A stretch of 64,000 nucleotides of DNA from assembly GCA_965233625.1 (NCBI GenBank), contig OZ247499.1, positions 6,138,001-6,202,000 of the forward strand, in the 5' to 3' direction. Made by a program: the position numbers and the translations under genes. This document shows positions 1-7,334 of the stretch, in pieces. Source of the stretch: G965233625 sp965233625 (lineage in GTDB: Bacteria > Planctomycetota > Planctomycetia > Pirellulales > Pirellulaceae). How positions within the stretch are numbered: position 1 is the stretch's first letter; each line of letters opens with the position of its first letter. The notes under the pieces are model-generated. The model ran no database searches. It was not told where the DNA came from and saw nothing but the letters and a program-made list of their open reading frames with translations.

Positions 1-405
1 GAGGAAGGGTATCCTGAATTGCTGGACGAGCTATTAGGGCTTGGGCTTGCCATCGCGGGTCGCAACGGGTTGCTCCACGCCGCCTGTGCGTCACGTGATC
101 TCAAAACGACGAAGCGACTTATTGAGCTTGGTGCTGACGTCAATGGACTCGGCCAATATGCCATGACACCGTTGATGGATGCCGCGGATGCAGGTTTTCT
201 TGCGGGTGTCGAGTTGCTGCTGGAACATGGTGCGGATCCAAACATAGCTTCACCCGAGCGACAACCGCCTGACAACAAAGCCATAGCATTTGCGATCGAA
301 AGTTTTAAAGAATGGGAACGTGAGAATCGCGGTTATGTTCCAGCGGATGTGAGGTCGGAATACGAAGCCGTTATCGATCTGCTGAACCGTCTTGCCACAT
401 CTTGA
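1..405 (+). CDS. Ankyrin-repeat protein, 5'-truncated by window edge
   Basis: The reading frame is open from base 1 with no stop upstream of the first possible start (TTG at 19), so the gene very likely begins outside the window. The visible 130 or so residues contain two recognisable ankyrin repeats: one around LHAACASRDLKTTKRLIELG with ADVN, and one around TPLMDAADAGFLAGVELLLE with HGADPN. These are the usual TPLH-like and LLxxGADxN signatures. Ankyrin repeats mediate protein-protein contacts, so no enzymatic role can be inferred. The C-terminal 45 residues are non-repeat and charged. The family is clear; the total length and any N-terminal domain are unknown. Confidence 0.8.
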   Translation, partial: EEGYPELLDELLGLGLAIAGRNGLLHAACASRDLKTTKRLIELGADVNGLGQYAMTPLMDAADAGFLAGVELLLEHGADPNIASPERQPPDNKAIAFAIESFKEWERENRGYVPADVRSEYEAVIDLLNRLATS

Positions 406-823
406 GAGGAAAGGCATATACATCCTCTGCTGGTTCGACCGGCGTGAATAATCGTGCGGCAGGCAGGCGCCTGCCCTACGGTTTTGAGGTCTTTCAGTTG
501 GGAGATTAGCGGTATTTGAACTGGTGGGGTTGCGTCTGTCATCTGCCTTTGTAAGCAATAACCCGACGCTGCGGCGTAGGGTGGAAATGTTGCAGCGGGT
601 TGATTGTCTGGTTCGATAAATAGCGTTAGATGTGTCCTCTGGCGGGTTGCCGCTTTTTTCTACCTTGCCCAGAAGGAGGGTGCGGTGGGAAGGTGGGCGT
701 GTTATTATTGATTTGTGGAAGGTTTATCGTGTATATTCCTTGACACAGCCGGTTCTTGTCTTTTCTGACCGGCGTTGCCCATGGCTTGGCAACTGGTTCT
801 CTTTCTCTACTTTGAGGTCCGCC
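406..823. other. Intergenic stretch with a palindromic repeat remnant
   Basis: No convincing gene is seen. Bases 462-475 form a perfect 14-bp palindrome (GGCAGGCGCCTGCC) continued on the right by CTACGG. This is one arm of the dispersed palindrome found complete at 29961-29986. A TTGACA hexamer lies at 740-745 but no good -10 box follows at the right distance. A reading frame runs from 632 into the HTH gene, but its first 64 codons lack the look of coding sequence. Confidence 0.4.
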
Positions 824-1378
824 ATGCCTAGAAAACCGATTGACCGTAGTCAGACCGATGTTGCCCCGCCCGCGAATCTGCCGGCTGTGCCACCTCTTCA
901 TGCGAAGCCGCAGCCGCCGCAGCAATTGAACCGTATCCGTCAGTTGCGTGAGCAGCAGGGCGTGAGCCTGCGGACAGCCGCCCGGCGGTTGAAGCTGGAA
1001 ATGGCGGAAATACGGCGGCAGGACGATCCTGCGACCGATTTAACCATCTCGCAACTGCTGGCCTGGCAGGAGATTCTGGAAACGCCGCTAGCCGATCTGC
1101 TGGTCGATCCGGGAGCCGCCCTGTCGGCGCCGGTGCTGCAACGCGCACAGATGATCCGCGTGATGAAGACCGTGGCGGCCATCCTCGACCAATCGGAAAA
1201 ACCAGCCGTGCAGCGGATGTCGCGGACGCTGGTGGATCAACTGACTAGCATCATGCCGGAACTGGCTGAAGTCGGGCCGTGGCATTCGGTAGGACAACGT
1301 CGCAGCATGGACGAATACGGTCGCGCGGCCGAACGCAGCATCGACGACAGCTTCTTCGCCCGTCATAACGGCGACTGA
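824..1378 (+). CDS. Helix-turn-helix (XRE-like) DNA-binding protein
   Basis: This 184-residue protein carries a helix-turn-helix of the Cro/C1 type near residues 35-85: LNRIRQLREQQGVSLRTAAR, followed by an acidic recognition-helix region and ISQLLAWQEILETPLADLLV. This matches the XRE pattern of 'LR..RG.SL..LA' followed by 'L..L...L..PL..L'. The N-terminal 30 residues are proline-rich and probably disordered. I chose ATG 824, preceded by GAGGTCC, over a longer in-frame extension to 632 because the extension reads like non-coding sequence. The C-terminal half is helical with no second recognised domain. It stands alone, convergent with lgt. Its target genes cannot be inferred. Confidence 0.7.
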   Translation: MPRKPIDRSQTDVAPPANLPAVPPLHAKPQPPQQLNRIRQLREQQGVSLRTAARRLKLEMAEIRRQDDPATDLTISQLLAWQEILETPLADLLVDPGAALSAPVLQRAQMIRVMKTVAAILDQSEKPAVQRMSRTLVDQLTSIMPELAEVGPWHSVGQRRSMDEYGRAAERSIDDSFFARHNGD

Positions 1379-1407
1379 TGGAAGCCAACGCGGCGGTTTA
1401 TGCAGGT

Positions 1408-2997
1408 TTAACCCGCAGCAGGCGCCGGCTCGTCTCCGCCACGGGCGGTTGGTGTGACGTCGCCAGTCTGCATGGGTAACACGCTGCCGGTGGGCCGGGT
1501 GGATAAGTAGATCCACAGCCCACAACCCAGCAGCAAGAAGCAGCCGCTGACCGCCTGAGAGATGGTGATGCTGGTGCCGCCCAGCCCTTCAACATCGGTG
1601 CGGATCATCTCCAGCAGGATGCGGGCGATCGGGTAAGTGCATAGCAGCGTGGCGAACACCTCGCCATCGCGGCGACGGTGCGGATACAGGAACCAGAGAA
1701 ACGCCGCCAGCAGCCCGGCGTTCACCGCGCTGTAAATCTGCGTGGGATGCACGGGCAGAGACAGTTCAGGCGGGTCAGCCGTGAACTTCGCCACCTTGCC
1801 ATCTTCCGTTGCCAGACGGTAAACGCCCTGCGAATACGCCAGCAACGCGGTAAGCTGCTCGCGGTTCTGCACGCCTTCCAGCGTGAGCGAACGCACTTTG
1901 TCGGTATTGCGGATACCTGCTTCATAGGCCGCACTGGTATCGTCAAGCTTGGAGACCATACCGCCGCTGCCGGGAAGGATGACGAAGCCAAGATCGTTCA
2001 CGGTCTCGCTGGACTTCGACGCGCGGACGGTCAGCACCGCGTCTACGCCTTCTTCCGTCGTGACACGGATCTTCGCCCCACGTAGCGCGGGCGATTGTTC
2101 ATAGGCTTGCCGTAGCAGATGCATGGCGATCTGAATGTTGGTGATGCGGTCTCCTTCTTCCAGTCCGCTTCTGGCAGCGTCTGAACCATCCACCACTTCG
2201 CTGATTACGGGCTGATCTTTGGCGTTGCTGCTAACTTTATAACCACGCAGTTGACCGCGCATCTGCTGATCGGCGTAGGCGGGGCTGCCTGCCGGGAACT
2301 GAATCCTTGGATAAGGCGCCTCGCAGACACCGCCCCAGCAACAACCATTCAGCAGGCAACCGATGCGCCCCAGCGCCAGGCCCAGCACCATGCTGGGTGC
2401 AATGATATCGGCCACCGGCAGCAACGGCGTTTTGCGGTACCACAACAGTCCGACCCCCGCCAGCAATCCGCCAATCACAGAGCCATACACCACCAGCCCG
2501 CCGTTGGTCACACTCAGCAGGGCGCCGAGGGTTTCGGCCGCGGTGGGCCGGATGAAGGTGTGCCAGTATTGAATCACAAAGAAGATTCGCGCACCGGCGA
2601 TGCCTGCCAGAAACATGGCAAACGCCAGCGAGTAGATAATTTCCGGGTCCAGCCCCATCTTCCGCGCACGGTACGCGGCCAGCCCACAGCCAAACACCAT
2701 TGCCAGCAGCAACATCACGCCGTAACCGCGGACCGGAATCCCCGGCGCGTCGCCCGCTTTCGCCATTGCGGTGGCCAGACGCGGCAGCACAAACGCCACC
2801 ACGCCGCCGACCAGCAGCATGACGGGCAGAAAGCCCAGCGTCTCGGCGCCAAAGCCGTTCTTCCGCGACTGATAAAATAAGATGCCGCCGCAGACAATCG
2901 CCCACAGCGCCAGCAGCAGGCCGAAGCCAAAGATGGGAATCTCAACACCATCGGCCAGGGTCAGCTTCTCAGGAATGGTAAATAAGGTCTGACGCAA
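1408..2997 (-). CDS. lgt: Prolipoprotein diacylglyceryl transferase with inserted PDZ-like region
   Basis: Lgt moves a diacylglyceryl group from phosphatidylglycerol to the lipobox cysteine of prelipoproteins in the inner membrane. The family signature is present: NGGLVVYGSVIGG and GRIGCLLNGCCWGG, which holds the conserved arginine, plus HPTQIYSA near the C-terminus. At least seven hydrophobic segments are visible. The protein is 529 residues, against about 280 in E. coli. The excess is mostly an insertion of about 190 residues (roughly 230-420) between the signature and HPTQ. It contains two PDZ-like stretches: ISEVVDGSDAARSGLEEGD and MVSKLDDTSAAYEAGIRNTD. The start is a TTG after GCAGGTGACC; no better ATG exists upstream. 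The C-terminal tail is Ala/Pro/Gly-rich. Confidence 0.88.
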   Translation of the reverse strand: MRQTLFTIPEKLTLADGVEIPIFGFGLLLALWAIVCGGILFYQSRKNGFGAETLGFLPVMLLVGGVVAFVLPRLATAMAKAGDAPGIPVRGYGVMLLLAMVFGCGLAAYRARKMGLDPEIIYSLAFAMFLAGIAGARIFFVIQYWHTFIRPTAAETLGALLSVTNGGLVVYGSVIGGLLAGVGLLWYRKTPLLPVADIIAPSMVLGLALGRIGCLLNGCCWGGVCEAPYPRIQFPAGSPAYADQQMRGQLRGYKVSSNAKDQPVISEVVDGSDAARSGLEEGDRITNIQIAMHLLRQAYEQSPALRGAKIRVTTEEGVDAVLTVRASKSSETVNDLGFVILPGSGGMVSKLDDTSAAYEAGIRNTDKVRSLTLEGVQNREQLTALLAYSQGVYRLATEDGKVAKFTADPPELSLPVHPTQIYSAVNAGLLAAFLWFLYPHRRRDGEVFATLLCTYPIARILLEMIRTDVEGLGGTSITISQAVSGCFLLLGCGLWIYLSTRPTGSVLPMQTGDVTPTARGGDEPAPAAG

Positions 2998-3262
2998 GAG
3001 GTCACCTGCGGTAAGTTTCTGAAAGTGGCATGTCCGGCCGCATTTTACGGTTTGTGGCGGATGGGACGAAGGACAGTTTCAGCCAGATAGGGTTATTTTA
3101 CTGCTTCTGGCGAAACTACGGGCTTTGCCGGGTGGTTGTAGAGTGTGCTGCGGGCGTTGTATGCCTGGGATAGGGAAAAGGCTACAATTGCGTAATCAGT
3201 CGCAAGGTTCCCAATCTCTTGCGGCTCAACTCTTTACGACGGACTTACGCGAACCTAGTGCG

Positions 3263-4555
3263 ATGCCGGACAATAACGGGTCATTCGACAGCTCCCTGCA
3301 GCATGCAGCCGCCAGCGATGTGGGCATGCGGCGGAACAACAACCAGGATTCGTACGTGGTGGCAATCGCCGACGAAGAAAAATTCTGGTCGCAGCGGGGA
3401 CACCTTTTCATTGTTGCCGACGGCATGGGTGCGCACGCAGCGGGCGAACTTGCCAGCAAGCTGACCGTCGACACCATTCCCCACCTGTACTTCAAGCACC
3501 GGGATCTGCCCCCGCACGAAGCCCTGGAACGCGCCGTTGCCGAGACCAACGCCGAGGTCAACCGCCGCGGCGAGGCGAACGTTGACTTCCATAACATGGG
3601 CACCACATGCAGCGCCCTCACACTGCTGCCGCAAGGCGCCGTGATCGCCCATATTGGCGATAGCCGTATCTACCGGCTACGGCAGGGCACGCTCGAACAA
3701 TTGACCTTCGACCACAGTCTTGTCTGGGAAATGCGGGCGGCTGGACAACTGGAAGGGAACGATCTTGAATCGTCGCTGCCCAAGAATGTGATCACGCGAT
3801 CGTTGGGTCCGAATCCGACGGTCAAGATTGATCTGGAAGGGCCTTTCCCGGTTCAACCAGGCGACTGCTTCCTGCTATGCAGCGATGGTCTAACCGGACC
3901 CGTGGAAGATGACGAACTGGGGCAGATCATGGGGCTGTTGCCGCCGCATGATGCCGTGCAGTTTCTGGTTGATCTATCGAACCTCCGTGGCGGCCCGGAT
4001 AACATCACGGTGATTATTGCGACGGCTGGTCAGGATATCGCTACGACGGGCGCAGCGCCTGCAGCATCAAGCGGGCCGCGGGCGATGCCGCATCCGGCTG
4101 TGTGGGCCGGCGCCGGGGTTTGCGCACTGGCGGCGGCGGGCATGGCGTTTATTCCTTCGTTGTTGCTGCCGGCAATTCTGGCAGGTGTGGCCGCAGCGGC
4201 CTGCCTGGGATATGCCGCTTTCGTCATTGCCAGCGACAACGGGTCTCCCACGCACACGGCGCCAACGCACCGCCTGGGCCGCGGACCGCATACGTCCGCA
4301 AAGATACAGCCCACCGCAGAGTTCGCCGCACATCTGAAAACGCTGATCGACGATCTGCTGGAACTTTCAGCCGAACAGGAATGGAGCTTCGACCGCGATG
4401 GCGTCACCGGCCTGTGCGAAGAAGCTACCGCATCGTGCAACGCCAACAGCTTTGGCAAAGCCATCGCCACCCGCGCCCGCGTCGTGATGCAACTGATGCA
4501 GTCGGCCCGCGCCAACCGCAAGCCCAATGGCGATTCTTCCATCGATCTGCACTAA
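3263..4555 (+). CDS. PP2C-family Ser/Thr protein phosphatase with C-terminal membrane segment
   Basis: This 430-residue PPM/PP2C metal-dependent phosphatase removes phosphate from Ser/Thr residues. All the core motifs are present in order: a NQDSYVV region, VADGMGAHAAGE (first metal-binding Asp), GTTCSALTL, AHIGDSRIYRLR, LLCSDGLTGPV and GGPDNITVII (second metal Asp). After about residue 275 come one or two strongly hydrophobic segments (AVWAGAGVCALAAAGMAFIP onward), then a soluble helical tail, so it is probably membrane-anchored. I prefer ATG 3263 (MPDNNGS) because the in-frame extension to 3125 is cysteine-rich and unlike coding sequence. It may counteract Hanks-type kinases such as the one at 35-38.6 kb, but this is inference. 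Confidence 0.88.
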   Translation: MPDNNGSFDSSLQHAAASDVGMRRNNNQDSYVVAIADEEKFWSQRGHLFIVADGMGAHAAGELASKLTVDTIPHLYFKHRDLPPHEALERAVAETNAEVNRRGEANVDFHNMGTTCSALTLLPQGAVIAHIGDSRIYRLRQGTLEQLTFDHSLVWEMRAAGQLEGNDLESSLPKNVITRSLGPNPTVKIDLEGPFPVQPGDCFLLCSDGLTGPVEDDELGQIMGLLPPHDAVQFLVDLSNLRGGPDNITVIIATAGQDIATTGAAPAASSGPRAMPHPAVWAGAGVCALAAAGMAFIPSLLLPAILAGVAAAACLGYAAFVIASDNGSPTHTAPTHRLGRGPHTSAKIQPTAEFAAHLKTLIDDLLELSAEQEWSFDRDGVTGLCEEATASCNANSFGKAIATRARVVMQLMQSARANRKPNGDSSIDLH

Positions 4556-4585
4556 GTAGCCTCTTCCCCAAATGGCGAGCTAACC

Positions 4586-5224
4586 ATGCTCTGGTTCACC
4601 GCCGACACGCACTTCGGCCACGCAAGCATTATCAAATACTGCAACCGGCCGTTTCTCAGCGAAACAGAAAAACAACAGCATCGTGAAGATCCGCGCGGCC
4701 GGTGGAAGGTCTCTCAGGAAACGGTTGACCGGCACGACCAGGCTTTAATTGACACAATCAACCAGCAGGTGATGGCGGGCGATACGCTCTGGATTCTCGG
4801 CGACTTCTGCTGGGGCGGGCTGGAAGAAGCAACGCGTTACCGGAAACGCATCAAATGCAAACAAGTGCATCTGGTGTGGGGCAATCACGATAAACGCGCG
4901 ATTGCACCAGCATTCAACAAAACCATCGAACAGGGCATGGTGAAATCCAGCGGCCAGAAAATCTGGTTGAATCATTATCCGATGCGCAGCTGGGACGGCC
5001 GCTTTCATGGTACGTGGCATCTCTACGGACACGTCCACGCCCGCTTTGCCGCGGCTGATCAGGCCGATCCCACGCTGCTGACCCGCGATGTGGGTGTGGA
5101 CGCCTGCGACTACATGCCGCTGAGCTTCGACCAGATCAAAGCCTACATGCAGCCGCGGATCACGGCTTTTGAAGAAGCCAAAGCCAGGATGCTGGAAGGT
5201 GAAGATGTCAGCGGGTTAGGCTAA
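4586..5224 (+). CDS. Calcineurin-like metallophosphoesterase
   Basis: A 212-residue single-domain phosphoesterase. The dimetal site motifs are visible: TADTHFGH (D-x-H), ILGDFCW (GD), WGNHDKR (GNHD) and YGHVHAR (GH-x-H). The set and spacing fit the compact bacterial group often found in phage and planctomycete genomes. Substrate is unknown; related enzymes act on nucleotide or phosphodiester bonds. It starts 30 bases after the PP2C gene on the same strand and may be co-transcribed with it. Start ATG 4586 gives immediate entry into the first beta strand (MLWFTADTHFG), as expected. Confidence 0.85.
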   Translation: MLWFTADTHFGHASIIKYCNRPFLSETEKQQHREDPRGRWKVSQETVDRHDQALIDTINQQVMAGDTLWILGDFCWGGLEEATRYRKRIKCKQVHLVWGNHDKRAIAPAFNKTIEQGMVKSSGQKIWLNHYPMRSWDGRFHGTWHLYGHVHARFAAADQADPTLLTRDVGVDACDYMPLSFDQIKAYMQPRITAFEEAKARMLEGEDVSGLG

Positions 5225-5258
5225 CCAACGCAGCCTCCACGCAGCGGCTTCGGGCAAC

Positions 5259-7112
5259 TCACTTCCTGGCGCCCTTCTTGGGTGCGGCGAGGATGGATTC
5301 GGCGTAGCGCAACTTGCCGGTCCTCCCGTCGTAGAACTGGAAGATTACCTGCGGACGGGGGTAGGCTGCCCACCGCTCTTTGTTGGCCTCAACGGGATTG
5401 TTGAACACGTTGTTGACCTGCACAACGCAGTAGCCGGGTGAAAGCAGGTTGGCTCTGGGGATATCGCTGTGGAAATAGGTTGACCAGCGGATATCGACCT
5501 CGCGGGGGCCGTACTTGAACTTGCCATTGGCCCGCCGGTCTCCTTCGTCGCGGGCCAGATGATTGCGAGAGTTGTGAGGGCCCGAAGCAAGCTCCCAGAC
5601 GTTGTCGGTAATCTTGATTGCAAAACTGTTGTGCAGGTCGCCGGTCAGCACCAGCACAGGCTTATCGAGTTTATCCCAGGCTTTGATCAGTTTCTCACGT
5701 TCGTCCAGGAACACGGTCCAGGCGTCGTCTTTGTTCTCACCCCGCACAATGCCGCCGCCGACGTGGGGCACCATGAAGTTGACCGACGAGATCACGAAGA
5801 TGAAATCCGCATCGCTACTGGCTACGCCATCCATCAGCCATTTCCGCTGCACCGGACCCAGCATCGACAGGCCGGGTTTAGCCGGGTTGCGTGTGTCGTG
5901 CATCTGACGCTGGCCACGGGTATCGGTGAAGAAGAAATCGCAATTGGAGATCCGCCGGCGGAAGTAAGAACGGCGACCGATGGAATACGAAACCTCGGCA
6001 TCTTCTTTCGCCGCATGCGAGAGCTTCAACTGATGCTTGCCAAGTTTCGACGTGATGCCATAGACGCCGGCGTTGGCAATACCACCGACGCCGTCCAAAG
6101 CGTTTTCGTTGACGCCGTCTGTTGAAGAGCCCCAGTGCACATGAAGGTTGTTTGCCTGGGAAAGGTCAAGCTTTGTAAAGTCGGCGTCGTCGTCCGTTAG
6201 TGTAAAGCTGCCAGCTTTCATCTTCGCGCGGCCGAAATGCACGCGTTGCGGAAACTCTGTGGGATTGCTCCAGCCCAGGTAGTCGTACCAGGCTTTCACA
6301 CCCACATCGCGGAAGACCGCCCGCCTGTCGCGCAAACCGGGCGACCCGGCGCCCCAGACGTCGTTCAGTATTTCGTGGTCGTCGTAGGTGAAGAAGGTTG
6401 GCATCACCCGGTGCCAGTCATTCAGACTATTGGACTGCTCTAGAAAATGTTTGTAGTTCTGCCACACGCCGACCAGCGCGGGCGCAACCTTTACAGGTTG
6501 CGGCGTGTGTGCAGCGGGGCGGTTGACCTGGGCAAGCCACTGTGGAACGGAATAGCTGCGGCGGGTCTCATAGAGCCAGTCGCCGTTGAGAATCGCAAAG
6601 TGAATATCTTGCGAAATGCGATCCGTCATCGTCCTGAACGTGGGGGTGGAAGGCCCGGCGCTCTGGCCGGGGTTCTGATTGTTGCCGCATCCGTATTCAA
6701 AGCTAAAGTTGAATAGTCCTTTGGGGTTTAGTTTGTCGTCGACAAAGTCCTTGCTTTCCGGCAGCGTACGGAATGTGCCACGGCGATGCGTTGCTGTCGC
6801 GGCGCCTGGTATTTCCAGGGTGTAGTAATACCGCGTGTTGGCTTGGAGTCCCTGGATATGCACCCACCCCGTGTTATCGTTTTCGAGTCTGGTTTTCACC
6901 ACGGGCGAAGTCCGGGTCAGGGCATCGGCAGATTCGCCGTAGCGGACGCGGAACTCACGTGGCTGTTCCGTCCGGGCCCACACACCGATGCCATGTTCGC
7001 TCAACCGCCCCAGGATGGGACCGTGCGTAAAATGCGGAAACTGCTGCGCCATAGAGCAATTACTGGCACACATCAGAAAAAACACGGCCGCCGCCGGGCG
7101 CAGAACAGTCAT
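5259..7112 (-). CDS. Exported PhoD-like phosphatase
   Basis: A 617-residue exported enzyme of the PhoD alkaline phosphatase/phosphodiesterase family. Residues 1-22 form a signal peptide (hydrophobic AAAVFFLMCASNCSMA). An N-terminal Ig-like PhoD_N module follows (GVWARTEQPREFRVRYGE), then the metallophosphatase core. Core motifs seen are EYGCGNNQN, AILNGDWLYE, FFTYDDHEILNDVWG and VLTGDLHNSFA. The family hydrolyses phosphate mono- or diesters using Fe/Ca in PhoD itself; the actual substrate here is not shown. It is convergent with the metallophosphoesterase upstream and divergent from the DUF1592 gene. No second gene appears in its transcript. Confidence 0.85.
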   Translation of the reverse strand: MTVLRPAAAVFFLMCASNCSMAQQFPHFTHGPILGRLSEHGIGVWARTEQPREFRVRYGESADALTRTSPVVKTRLENDNTGWVHIQGLQANTRYYYTLEIPGAATATHRRGTFRTLPESKDFVDDKLNPKGLFNFSFEYGCGNNQNPGQSAGPSTPTFRTMTDRISQDIHFAILNGDWLYETRRSYSVPQWLAQVNRPAAHTPQPVKVAPALVGVWQNYKHFLEQSNSLNDWHRVMPTFFTYDDHEILNDVWGAGSPGLRDRRAVFRDVGVKAWYDYLGWSNPTEFPQRVHFGRAKMKAGSFTLTDDDADFTKLDLSQANNLHVHWGSSTDGVNENALDGVGGIANAGVYGITSKLGKHQLKLSHAAKEDAEVSYSIGRRSYFRRRISNCDFFFTDTRGQRQMHDTRNPAKPGLSMLGPVQRKWLMDGVASSDADFIFVISSVNFMVPHVGGGIVRGENKDDAWTVFLDEREKLIKAWDKLDKPVLVLTGDLHNSFAIKITDNVWELASGPHNSRNHLARDEGDRRANGKFKYGPREVDIRWSTYFHSDIPRANLLSPGYCVVQVNNVFNNPVEANKERWAAYPRPQVIFQFYDGRTGKLRYAESILAAPKKGARK

Positions 7113-7334
7113 GGCAATAAGTTCAAGATGTTGAAGAATTAGAAAGCCGGACCGCGGATTATAACCGCCATGTCATCTCCGGCGCCAATCATCACGCGAC
7201 GGTGCGAATGACGCGAGCTCCACGATGTTTCGCGATCTTCGGTTTCTTCGGTATTAACTTCTGGCGGCAGGTTTGAGTAGAATAGAAGGGAAGCCCCGCC
7301 TTTCATCGCCCCACCCGCCGACCCGCCATAACCC

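Noticed and set aside
740..745. TTGACA as a -35 box for the HTH gene
   Set aside because: The sequence 17 bases downstream (TTCTGA) is a poor -10; not enough to call a promoter.
2251..2880. 209-codon plus-strand frame inside lgt
   Set aside because: It lies wholly opposite a strongly conserved gene and is His/Gln-rich without family signature; it is a shadow of high-GC coding sequence.
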